Below, piece after piece: positions 1 to 10,121 of a DNA stretch of 64,000 nucleotides (the first letter of the stretch is position 1; each line of letters begins with the position of its first letter). The notes under the pieces were generated by a model that searched no databases, had not been told where the DNA came from, and worked only from the letters and a program-made list of their open reading frames with translations. Both the position numbers and the translations under genes were made by a program. The DNA is from Echinarachnius parma (lineage: Eukaryota; Echinodermata; Echinoidea; Clypeasteroida; Echinarachniidae). The stretch covers positions 17,130-81,129 of the forward strand of contig JBAMJV010007179.1 in the NCBI GenBank assembly GCA_037951105.1. The letters are read 5' to 3'.

Positions 1-511
1 ATCACATTTTGTCATTCACCATGTTCACAGTCACAACTCAGTCTCAGATCAGTCACACTTTCACTGCCCTAATGTTATGAACATCAGTAACATTGCATGC
101 AGCAACATAAAAGAGGCCATGAAAACGATAGATTTGTTGATCTAGCACTACCAGCAACACAGCACAGCTCAGTTACAGGCTTACACTCAAGTTACAGCAT
201 GCACCAATGAATGTCTTTCATTGTCATCTGGTCATACTGTCAGACACGAGTTATCGAGTTGAGTCGACCATACCTATGCAATGACAACACAGACACAGTC
301 GACAGATGATCGATTGCTCAGCCTCTGAAAATCTTATCAATATCTACCCTGACGAAGGGTAGCAGATGCGCCCGAAACGTTGTACGTTCTTTCGTTCGTT
401 TACTTCGCGAGACAAGTGATTATTCTGTATATTATCGTTATAGTTCATCTGCGATGAATAACATCTTTCGTAATAATATCATTATTGTTCACCAACTGAC
501 CTAACTGTGAT

Positions 512-536
512 CAGCGCCGTCCGTAGGACGGCGCTG
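512..536. repeat. Perfect GC hairpin, 11-bp arms
   Basis: A perfect inverted repeat with arms CAGCGCCGTCC and a 3-base GTA loop in otherwise AT-rich DNA. It starts with CAG and ends with CTG, like ends of hAT-type elements, but no target duplication flanks it. A similar hairpin lies at 1135-1163; the pair may be remnants of one element. Confidence 0.6.
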
Positions 537-701
537 TGAAGACGAAACGTTAAAAAATTTGTAGGAAATTTGCCGACGGGTGGTTTCAAGAACTTTCCAT
601 CTATTATTATTATTATTTTTTTAGTTCTAGACATTAATTAAACATTCAACCTACCTTGCTTGCTATTTAAATTGTTGCAAAAGAATGATAACTTAGCTCA
701 A

Positions 702-723
702 ATTGATGATGATGATGATGATG
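702..723. repeat. (GAT)n microsatellite
   Basis: Seven consecutive GAT/ATG triplets. Reading frames through it give artificial Met or His runs and are not evidence of a gene. Confidence 0.85.
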
Positions 724-744
724 ACTATTATTTCCTTCGTCTTT

Positions 745-884
745 GTTCGCTGCATGCAATGTCAGGTGACCGAAAACTCGTCGGCAATGCATAGCGCATG
801 CGCGGGGCGATCGGTTGATCGGGTACAGGGGGTGCATGATTGCCGACAAGTTTTTGATCACCTGATATTGCTTGCAGCGAACAA
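745..884. repeat. Long imperfect inverted repeat (foldback)
   Basis: The left arm (about 745-792, beginning TTGTTCGCTGCATGCAATGT) is matched in inverted orientation by the right arm (about 836-884, ending GCTTGCAGCGAACAA). Arms of about 46 bp pair with a few mismatches around a ~43-base GC-rich loop. The transcript would fold into a long hairpin. A small foldback transposon is the simplest reading. Open frames on both strands across it mirror each other, as expected for an inverted repeat, so I do not call a gene. Confidence 0.65.
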
Positions 885-1134
885 ATTCGGATACCATTTT
901 CGTCACTTCTGTAATCTTGCCAGTTTTATAGTAAATTTCAGGATAAATCAAACGAATGGAGCATCAGACGTTTTTCAATTTGGATCATTGATGTCCGTGC
1001 ATAACATAATTCGTAAGTATGAACCGAGATATGTTATTTAAAGTATGATATATATATATTTGTTATAAGTGTGTTTGCCGTTAAAGCCTATCAAGACTCA
1101 AGTGTTACCATCACGGTATACACACCTCAGTATG

Positions 1135-1163
1135 CCAGGCGCCGTACTACGTACGGCGCCTGG
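1135..1163. repeat. Perfect GC hairpin, 13-bp arms
   Basis: Arms CCAGGCGCCGTAC around a 3-base TAC loop, perfect match. It resembles the hairpin at 512-536 in design (CAG start, GGCGCC core). Confidence 0.6.
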
Positions 1164-1674
1164 TTAGGTTACAACTGACCATGGGCATCGTCCATGCTGA
1201 CCGAGTGTATGATGGGGGCATCGAAGTTCGCACACATAACTTTTAATGCAACATTTTGGAATGAAATATTCTGATGACATGTTTATCATGATTCTCATTT
1301 TCGTTTTGAGATTGCGCAGAATCAGTGACAGTGTATTCGATCTAAGTATTTCGGTCCAGTTTTTCGAAACCCTTTCATTTTAATCGGTAAAAAAAAGGGG
1401 CATCGAAGGTCGCCCGCAAATTTTCCCATTCATTCATTTTTTGCAGCCGTTGTACATGCTTTCTTTTTTTGCATTTTACAGCAAAGTTTACAGACAGGCA
1501 TTTTCACAATTTCAAACACGCGCAAAGCCAATAGGAAATTAACTGCGCGAACTTACAATCATTAGATGGCCCTGACCATACTAATTAATAAATTAGTGTT
1601 GTCTGTTGACTTGAAATATTATTGCAACTCTAAATTGGTAAAACTAAAACTCAAGTTAAAGTAAAACTAGATCA

Positions 1675-1924
1675 GGGCCCCGTTGGCGTTGCCATGCCTA
1701 TGGGCATGCCATGGTTGCAGAAAGAGATACAATCGATTGCAAGCGCAAGTAATTTACGATTAATTGACTATGACATGTCAACTGATGTAAGTCTGATCAC
1801 GTGTTCTACATGCAGAAATCTGATTGGTTGAAACTCCAAATTTTCTGACTTACGATCAATTGTAACCCGACAATCGATTATATCTCTGATCTCTTTCTGC
1901 AACGCCAACGGGCAACGGGCCCCT
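1675..1924. mobile_element. MITE with GGGCCCGTTG terminal inverted repeats
   Basis: About 250 bp. The left end reads GGGCCCCGTTGGCGTTGC, then GCAGAAAGAGATACAATCGA. The right end, inverted, reads GGGGCCCGTTGCCCGTTG, then GCAGAAAGAGATCAGAGA and ATAATCGATTG. The whole element is nearly a palindrome and has no coding capacity. No clear target duplication was found. The superfamily is not assignable from ends alone. Confidence 0.7.
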
Positions 1925-2901
1925 TTTCATTTTCAAATTCAAGTCGTGGTTTGTTGACATCTTTGACTTTGATTTTGAAACTAGAACTAGAAGTAGAATA
2001 GATCATTAAAAAACAATGCTAGGCCAAAAAATAGCTTCATAAACTGGACCAGGTCCATGAATGATAGACTAGTAGTCAAGCCCAAAACTAAAACTAAAAG
2101 GCAAAGCCAAAGGCCGCCTACGCTTTTGCGAAGCCATACCCCGATACCCGTCGCTTCCGCTCCGCAGCGCGGCAGCTCACCTCAAGCCGCGGTCGTGCCG
2201 TTGGCGTTTGCATGCATATACAGCGAGTCGTTGATCTTTCCCCACCTTCATCACTGAAATATGGGTGGGACTGAACAAAATAATTGTGACGAGAAAATCA
2301 TAACAAATCATAAGAGTTAACTATTTGATTCAGCTGAAATTTACACAACATAATATTAGATAGAGTATCATACTTACGATGTACACAATGTTAGATTATC
2401 GGATGCATTTGAACAGATTTCGTAGTAGTTTTTATGTCACTCTAAATTCCACCGTGAATCGTTGACTCAGCTGTCAAATTTTTCGTAGCGTATATTTTGG
2501 CGCGGCGCGCGATTACTCACCCAAATTTAGCCAAACAAAGGAGACTTCAAGAAAACGAGTTTTTCATATCAACCGCATTTAGAGTCACAGAGTGATCGTA
2601 GACCGAGTTCGTGGCTAGGACTGGCTGCTCTTGAGATCAATCATCACCAAATTAATCATAATCATAGATGATAGGGGCACATTTTCTCAGGAGGCTGAGG
2701 TCTCTTGCCAAAATAATTATCCTTCCCGTTTTCATCTGACAAGCAAGAAAAAAAAAGTCTTCTCCTTCGTTGATGCGTAACAATCGGTAATGTTTCTTGA
2801 CGGTTTAGTAAAAAAAAATAACCGTGACGACTTTGCCTAAATATGACGTTAATTATTTTCCTAAACTGACATGATTTTGCCCGAATGTATTGCCCGAATC
2901 C

Positions 2902-3070
2902 CGCCCCCCCGCCCCCCCCCCCCCCCACTCAGTATTATTTAGGGTACGCGTATGCTCGTTCCCTCCCTTTGCCGCACCCCCTATCTCAGGACTGCCAAAA
3001 TGTCTGAACCCCCCTTTCGCGGGCTTTTCGCAGGGTTTTCCTGCCTGGAGAACCCCCTAAATTACACTGC
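2902..3070. repeat. Poly-C and dispersed repeat, inverted partner at 25.75-25.93 kb
   Basis: A poly-C run followed by ACTCAGTATTATTTAGGGTA and a segment containing CCCCCTATCTCAGGACTGCC. The same blocks occur in inverted orientation and reverse order near 25,780-25,930, so both are copies of one dispersed repeat. The short open frames here are repeat-derived. Confidence 0.65.
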
Positions 3071-3093
3071 TCGAATGTCATCGGACATGAGTT

Positions 3094-3275
3094 TGCCCGA
3101 ATATGACATTATTTTGCCTGAATATGACATTGATTTGCCCGAGTAAGTGGATAAACCCGAATATGACATTGATTTGCCCGAGTAAGTGGATAAGCCCGAA
3201 TAATGACATTGATTTGCCCGAGTAAGTGGATAAGCCCGAATATGACATTGATTTGCTCGAGTGGATAAGCCCTAC
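3094..3275. repeat. 46-bp minisatellite, about four copies
   Basis: Tandem units containing GAATATGACATTGATTTGCC then CGAGTAAGTGGATAAGCC repeat with a period near 46 bases; one copy carries an extra A and the last is shortened. Each unit contains a donor-like AGTAAGTGG, but no coding sequence was recognised nearby. Confidence 0.8.
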
Positions 3276-3383
3276 ATGACTTTATTCACCCGAATGGTTG
3301 ACTAATAAAGTTTAGGAAAGACCAAAACTATGATTATGGTCTCTTTGATCCTAAAAGAAAAGTACAAAATGCACATTTTGAAA

Positions 3384-3450
3384 TAATAATAATAATATAT
3401 TCGATTTATATAGCGCCTAATATAAAATTATCTCTAGGCGCTTTACAAAT
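3384..3450 (-). mobile_element. SINE 3'-tail fragment
   Basis: An (AAT)n run, then TTTATATAGCGCC, and after a short gap AGGCGCTTTACAA. This is the 3' tail signature of the tRNA-derived SINE at 46.8 and 51.2 kb, on the minus strand. The tRNA-like head is absent. Confidence 0.6.
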
Positions 3451-5398
3451 TGTTTCACTTTACAATGGTTATCTTATTCTAAAATTAATGATTTACAAAA
3501 GGCGAAGAAAATTAACTACATAGGCGTAATTCATTAAAATAAAAGCCTAATAACAAATCGATTAAACACTGACTTCTACAGATTACATAATTTACATATT
3601 AAAGAGATGGGTTTTCAGTGCACTTTTATATAATTCAAAGGAGGTCATGGATCGAATGTGCATGGGTGCAGTGACGCTGAGTGACCGGTTTCCATGCATA
3701 GTGCTGTGTTTTGAATTAGAATACATTATGTTAAAAAATTATATAAGTATGTGATGGTGTGATATTAAATTCGCAATTGTATATATTGCCGGCCAAGCCT
3801 CCACGGTTTTCCTAACTGGCCATTTCGGGCAAGTAAAATCATACCTTTTCACATTTTGGCTTGCCCGAACATCAGAAAGTGTACTTGCCTGCTTACTTCT
3901 AGATGAGATATAAACCTAACAAATTACATTATATGCTCTCATATTTGACCAATAATTTAGATGCCCAATAATAGGGCAACATGCAAGCTAGGCCATTTAT
4001 GCAATTTTACTTGCCCCGCGGGCAATAGGGCAAGTGCTATGTCGAGCCTGGAATGATTATATTCTGTACATATTTAGCTGTGTTTTTAGAGTGTATACTA
4101 TACATAAATTATATAAATAATGTACATAATCGTTCTATAGGTTGTATACACGGCGCAAATTCAATAATAAGACTCGCTGGCAGCCTTCAGGGAAGCATTT
4201 CCCGCTCTCATTATATAGGCCAAGACTCCGACACGCAATTAGTTTATTTGTAATTTTTTGCCATGTTTGTTTTGTTAAATTCGTTCGGCTCGGCGTTATA
4301 TCCGGACTTATGGTTCATGCTGAGTAGCCTACCGACATATAAGCAAAAGTTATACAACATCAAAAGTTCGGTAAAACGGGGGTAAAACCAATATTTGGCA
4401 AATTTGTATTTGCGCAACTGTTTTGACCAATAAAATAATGATTTCACTTATGATAGTAGCATAGTTTCACTAATTCGTAGCCAAATGCATGATAAAGTAT
4501 AATTTCAAAACACACCTATGAATTATTTGCCCTTATCATATGAAAGGTAATAATGATTAATAAAATACTTAATTATTCTTAATAATCTTATAATTATGCT
4601 ACTCTTGGATATAATAAACAAACTTATATGAATGGTTGTAATGATGAATAAAATACACTTTAATTATGAGATATAAAATGAAATATAAACTGTAGGTTAA
4701 TTATTATTAATGATACACACATTGTTTAGTTGTTGTTGTTGTTGATTGAATAATATTATAATTATGCTCCTTAACTTCTTGGATAAAAATCAAATAAACG
4801 AAGGTTTAAATGATTAATGAAATAAAAGTGAATAAGACTTTGTTTGATATCATATATATTATAAAAGTATCTTGTAATGTTTGTATGTGTTATGTATTTG
4901 TGAACTATTCCAGTTATTGTTTATTGGTATTATCCTGTTCATCCTGCCAATTGCAGAATGCGAATTTATGTTTAACTTCTACCACCCTTCTTTGTAACAT
5001 TTGAATAAAGTTACTATAATAACATCGGCTAGATGCAGGGTGGTCCCAAACCATGTTGTAATCGCATTCGCGTGGAAGATAGTGGCTGTGTTTTGTTTGT
5101 GTCGCGTCGGTCGAGTGCGATTTGTTACTACAGCATACACCCAGCATACACCCGGTACCCCATTCATTGTGAGTACACATAATATTAATGAAGCCGTACT
5201 TTGGATAGAAGCCAAACTAAATAGAATCGGGGCAGTTTTAATTGGATGGCGTACCTGTATGAAACCATTCGTGGTTTTAAAGACAAGGAATGTGAATTGC
5301 CTACACTATAATACAGCCTTATGTTAAAAAAAAGCTAAAGTATTAGTTAGCAAAATCCAACTCGCTATGGATTCTCCTTTAATATTATGACGTCATAC
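3451..5398. other. No gene recognised
   Basis: AT-rich DNA. 3.78-4.05 kb has repeated words with TTGCCCG and GGCCA (GGCAAGTAAAATCATACC, TTACTTGCCCCGCGGGCAAT), seen again in style at 31.57-31.83 kb and 52.73-52.83 kb, so it is probably a dispersed repeat. The rest shows nothing I can support. Confidence 0.4.
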
Positions 5399-6174
5399 TA
5401 TACAGGGTGGCCCAAACAAAACGGAACGGGGCACTTCCCAAAATAAAGTAACAAAATGAACATGTCCATCAGCTAGGGTGTCCTTTCCAATGAACAACGA
5501 TGCCAAGAAAAGTAACTTGGGACGTGTAGTTTTTGTTTTAAGCCCCTTTGAGTGAAACCATGTCAGGTTCCTATTTTTGTCAATTTTTACCAAGTCAGTG
5601 TCAAGGTTTCAAGGTTTCATTTTATTTCTTCCTTTCACATTTGAACATGACATAATACAACAAAACAACATGAGAACATTTTTTTGTTTAAAGCTTCACA
5701 TTCAATCAATATGCAATCTAAAAAACAAACACAAGTTATGAAAGAAAGAGGAGACCTTAGAGAAGCTAAGCTTGTATAAGAAAGGTCCCCCAGAATAAAA
5801 TACATAAATGAATCACTTTTTTATAAGTTTCAAAGTATCTAAACTATGAACGATTAAACATTGGAAAAATATTTACAAAAGGGATAGCTTGAATATTGAA
5901 AAGGAGAGGAGGTAGGATAGAGAAGGAAAAGAGCAATATGGAACAAGACAAACAAAACAGACAGAGAAAAGCAGAGAAAGAAAATGAGTGTTAAGAGAAG
6001 AAAAATAGGAGAGAGAGAGAATGTGGTCAGCAAAACATTTACAACATTATTTTTACTGAACATACGAAAAAAAAAAAAAAAAAAACAATGCGTGTTATCA
6101 ATACATTTTTTTAAGAATAAATGATTACTTAATATAATTTCTAGTGATATCACTTTCACGTTAATTTTCGACAT

Positions 6175-6355
6175 AGTTACTCAATAAATGTCTGATAAAT
6201 GAGACTTACTGCCCGTCATACTATTGACCAATTAATATGGCTATGCCCATTATCTCGGCAGCACTCGGCACACAGTTGAATGCACACTAACAATGCCGCG
6301 CGGTATACTCGCGTGTTCAGTGGTATGTCGGGCAGTAAGTCTCATTTATCAGGCA
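6175..6355. repeat. Inverted repeat nested in the mariner-like element
   Basis: CTGATAAATGAGACTTACTG at about 6191 is matched by the inverted CAGTAAGTCTCATTTATCAG at about 6333. The two arms enclose about 120 bases with a GCGCGGTATACTCGCG core. It is probably the core of the host element or a small nested MITE. Confidence 0.6.
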
Positions 6356-6399
6356 CTGACTTGGTAAAAATTTTCAAAATAGGGAACCTGACATGGTGT

Positions 6400-6445
6400 T
6401 CTAGTTCTAGTTCTAGTTCTAGTTCTAGTTCTAGTTCTAGTTCTA
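6400..6445. repeat. (GTTCTA)n hexanucleotide repeat
   Basis: About seven TTCTAG units abut the 3' side of the minus-strand reverse-transcriptase fragment. This is where a non-LTR element's short-repeat tail would lie. Confidence 0.8.
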
Positions 6446-6540
6446 TGGTAATACTCATCAACGCCTGTTCAGCATCTAGATGAGGGAAAAGCATAGAGTT
6501 GTTATATATACAGCTCTATGCGGTACAGTTCCTGTAAAGG

Positions 6541-7098
6541 GAACTAAATTGTTTCAACAGCCACCTTGAACTGCTCCAAAGAAGGCAGTTCGACGATGTT
6601 CTGAGGTAGCTCGTCCCAGTCCTTTAGTGTCCTGGGGAAATAACTAAATTTGTAAGTGTCCATTGAAGAGCCTAGTCTCATATATCGTTGTTGTTGACTC
6701 CTCCTTGTAGTTCGCTCCCTCGGTTTGATGTAATCCGGTATTGGAATCGCAATGTTGTTATTTGCTATCTTGTAGAACATTGACAATCGTGCCCGTTTTC
6801 TTCTTTCTTCAAGAGTATGGAGATTAAGTTGTTCTCGCATGGATGTTACACTGGCATCACGCTGGTAGTTTCCACAAATGAAACGAAGTGCACGTCTTTG
6901 GATCTTCTCTAGTTGGTCTATCTGGTTCTGCTTGTTGGGGTCCCATACTACCGAAGCATACTCTAGCTGGGACCGTACGAGAGAGATGTATGCCAGTTTT
7001 TTCACTTCTGTTGGACATTGTCTTCCAAGATTTCTCCGAATGAATCCAAGGGTCCTCGAGGCCTTGTTTGTGACCGCATCTACATGAGATTTCACAGC
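6541..7098 (-). pseudogene. Non-LTR retrotransposon ORF2, C-terminal fragment
   Basis: An open frame of about 183 aa on the minus strand. It carries family signatures downstream of the reverse-transcriptase catalytic core: LRSQLEYASVVWDP (thumb region), QLEKIQRRALRFI, and near the end TLKDWDELPQNIV. The catalytic YADD-type box and everything upstream are missing, as expected for a 5'-truncated copy. A tandem hexamer lies at its 3' side. Jockey/CR1-type elements have this C-terminal pattern; the exact clade is not assignable. It sits inside the right arm of the mariner-like element, so it inserted later. Confidence 0.85.
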
Positions 7099-7517
7099 GC
7101 CCTAAAACAAAAACTACACGACCAAAATGACTGTTCTTGGTATCATTTTTCATTGGAAAAGACACTCTATCATATTATGGACATAATTATTTTGTTACTT
7201 TATTTTGGGAAGTGCCCCGTTGCGTTTTTTGGGGGGGGCCACCCAGTATAGTGGGTGTCTTCGTGAAACAACCCTCGAAACATTGGCTGATGTGTCGGAC
7301 TACCAAAGATGCATAGCCAATATTAGGCTATGTGCATCAAAGTGTTTCATTTGCCACCCACATACGCCGGCCTGCTAGGATGTTCATAAGATATATATAT
7401 GCCCTAAAAAGAAATTGTTGCAGTAACCATTATGATAAATGGTGTATCATCTGTTCATGATCTACTAAAAATTCCACCTCAGAAACGTGATGTTTGCTAT
7501 AAAAATGTAGTGAATAT

Positions 7518-8573
7518 TAAAGGGATCTATAGTAACTTTGTTGACAAGTGCAAAAAGTGATGCGTGGTCACAAAATGTGTATTAGTGTGATCTGATATGT
7601 CCAGAAAGTGAAATGTTCAAATTAATTGAATGCCTTGTATATTTGGCCAATAAATAAGCAAAAATGCAAAGTGACATTCACTTATCTCATTGCACTTATT
7701 TATACACGGCTGAAAAATTCCCGTAGATAATTTCATATCTGAACACTTCAATCGTAAGTATATAGTTTAGTTTTGGTAAAGAGAGTACAGTAGTTTGGTC
7801 AAACTGAATTTTATAGATAGATAGATAGATAGATAGATATCGGTTTTGATTGAACACATAATAAACAAGACTGTAGTCCGAGGACTAAAGTGCCTTGCGT
7901 ACAACACAAATATACATTCATGAATAAATATATTACAACACAATACAAATATTACTTAACATCAAATTACAACAAATCTGAGCCAAACCTGCAACAAACT
8001 GATAATAATAACTCCACCATGCTCGAAAGGAATATAAAATTACAAAAGACTAAGTAAAAAAAGACTGTTATCATTCAAAAAGAGTAAACTCAAAAGGGAG
8101 CTCTCTAAAAACTCATTGGTTTCAACCATTTTAAATAAAATATTGTGCATGTGATGTTTTGTTGAAATAGTGATTAGATAGAGAGATAATCAACAACTAT
8201 TTAAAAACCTCTTTCGTAAATTTTTGAAAAGAGGAAGCATTTTTTTTTTTTTTCAACGACTGGTTCAATTATCGAATATTTGTGGGGCCCCATAATTATT
8301 ACAAATGGTTATGTTTATGGATATTTCAGCCATTTCTGAACCGATTTCATAAAATAAAGTTTATTCTGTCATAAAAATTGTATGCTCTTTCAAATTTGAC
8401 ACTCCGTTTTTCATTATCTCACAACAAAATTATTATGTGTAACGCCCTTTATACCAAAACTCAATTTGAAAAACCGAAACCTGTCACATGCTTTTACGAC
8501 GAATACAACAAGGTATGAGGGAACCGCAAGAATTCCAATTGGATTTTGAACAATGTTACTAAGTCCCTTTAAA
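7518..8573 (-). mobile_element. TIR element (AAAGGGAtcTAGTAAC ends), interrupted by another
   Basis: The left end AAAGGGATCTATAGTAACTT and the right end, inverted, AAAGGGACTTAGTAACATTG define the termini. The interior matches, inverted, the sequences at 12,246-12,640 and 14,915-15,172, including the shared block GTTTCGGTTTTTCAAAT. Between about 7781 and 8463 a second element has been inserted. No coding capacity. Confidence 0.65.
7781..8463 (+). mobile_element. Nested TIR element (ACAGTTTTGGTC ends), copy 1
   Basis: It begins AGTACAGTAGTTTGGTC and ends ACCAAAACTCAA. It is collinear with the copies at 13,672-14,218 and 26,168-26,440, with shared interior words AACTCCACCATGC, CTGAACCGATTT and GGGCCCCATAATTATTAC. 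This copy has gained a (GATA)n run and about 200 bp at 7815-8000. Confidence 0.65.
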
Positions 8574-8814
8574 GGGTTTCTAAATTTACTTTATGATCTA
8601 AATTATCTTAACCATGAAAATAAATCGATGAAAGGATTATATCAACAGATGTGGCTCATATATTTCTATAAGGAAAATATATTATGTGACGTGGCAAGAT
8701 CACAAACCATAACTATAACCTAACATGAGTTATACACATCACTGATGCGGTATAATTGTGACCGGCTAACCGGCACTTGTCGGTAATTCACGTTTTGAAG
8801 AAATGGGCATTCTA

Positions 8815-9631
8815 AGTTCACACAGGGGCGTAGACAACGGGGGGGATGAGGGGGATGCATCCCCCCCCCAGCTCACAAGGTGGGGGGGATGCCATGTACA
8901 ATCATCCCCCCCAGGTTATAGGGAAGGATATAATATTTTTTGTGTGTATCTGTATACGATTGGGGAAAGAACATTAGTTGTATGAGCAAAGACCTGTTAA
9001 TTCTACCGTTAAAAAAGTAATTTGTACATCCACATTCCTTTTTCGCTGCGCGATACGCGCGCGACCAGATAATCTCAGTTTGTTGTGTAATTTGCGTATG
9101 GTCAGGGGTGAGTATTTATTTTCTGTATACCGGGCCACGTAGCTCCAGTTTAGGCTGGCATTGCTCTGGCTACTTGTGTGGTGTGGTTCAAGTATATAAA
9201 TGCAAAATCTTCTCCGTGGGAGGGGATCCCCCCTTCCAAACCCTCCATATTTGACCCTGCCCCAGCCCTCGGTAGCTTCACCCCTCGGGACTCATTCTTG
9301 GCGATAGGGTAAGTTGTCGGATCATATAATGCGGCATAATGGTTAAGTTAGAACTGTGTATGATGCTCCATATAAATACAATATTTGTGTTGGGGTCCAT
9401 ATTTGTCAACTATTTGTTTTCTCCGTGAAAATGTATTTAACATTTCTGGTCGATCAAATCATGACACCCTTTCCCAGATACAGTCAATGTAGAGCCCGAA
9501 TTTCCTCTCTTGGTAAGCACCAGATTGCACTATTTCAAGTCCAAAAATGCAAAATCTCCCTTGCATGGGAGCCCTCCCGCCGCTCAGTCACTTCGCTCCC
9601 TGTGTTGAGGTGCATATCAGTGACAGATCTA

Positions 9632-9665
<34 letters not shown>

Positions 9666-10121
9666 CAAAATAGCAAAAAAAAAATCGCCGCTTCCTATCT
9701 AGGTAAGCACCAGAATGCACAATTTCAAGTCCAAAAATGCAAAATCTCTCTAGCGTAGGAGGGGGACACACCCTCCCCCCCCCCCCCCGCATAGTCACTT
9801 CTCTCCCACAGTGGCGGATCTACGGGGGGGGGGGGGGGGGTTAGGGGGTTTAACCCCCCCCCCCCCCTTGGGCTGCCAAAAAACGCAAAAAACGCAAAAA
9901 ATGCCAAAAAATTTCGCCGCTTCGCGGCTTGGGCTACCAACAACGCTCAAAATGTCAAAATTTTTCCCCGCTTCGCGGCTAGGGCTGCCAAAAAACTCCA
10001 AAAACGCCCCACTGAGACGACTTTCAAGCAATTGTCTTGGTCTCGAAAAATTGGTCTTGGTCCGGTGAACGGCAAATCATCCCCCCAGGTGTAAGAACCT
10101 GTCTACGCCACTGAGTTCACA
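8815..10121. mobile_element. hAT-type non-autonomous element, perfect 8-bp target duplication
   Basis: The element proper is 8823-10113. Its left end is CAGGGGCGTAGACA; its right end TGTCTACGCCACTG inverts to CAGTGGCGTAGACA. The flanks 8815-8822 and 10114-10121 are both AGTTCACA. An 8-bp duplication plus CAG...CTG ends is the hAT hallmark. The interior has no transposase; it is filled with poly-G/poly-C runs and a duplicated block (about 9480-9660 and 9690-9830) containing AAGTCCAAAAATGCAAAATC and a second CAGTGGCGGATCTACGGG start, so it has grown by nested insertion or duplication of related ends. Confidence 0.85.
9633..9663. repeat. Poly-G run of 31
   Basis: An unbroken guanine run, the longest in the window. 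Similar runs lie at about 9824-9841, 25750-25777, 25909-25928, 27819-27835 (C), 27990-28007 (C), 39942-39956 (C), 53337-53352 and 53387-53407. Run lengths are likely unreliable in an assembly. Confidence 0.9.

Larger units (their letters stand above)
5401..7248. mobile_element. Mariner-like element with ~200-bp TIRs and TA duplication
   Basis: The left end is TACAGGGTGGCCCAAACAAA and the right end inverts to TACTGGGTGGCCCC. Both are flanked by TA and continue as GCACTTCCCAAAATAAAGTA on the inside. The left arm (5401 to about 5610) matches the right arm all the way, but the right arm is split: its inner part is at about 6352-6397 and its outer part at about 7095-7248, with a non-LTR fragment between. 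TA target sites and a CAGGGTGGCCC start fit the Tc1/mariner superfamily. No transposase is seen, so this copy is non-autonomous. Confidence 0.75.

Noticed and set aside
703..1041. 112-aa + strand frame starting with a Met run
   Set aside because: It begins in a (GAT)n microsatellite and crosses a foldback; the opposite strand shows a mirrored frame. No family resemblance.
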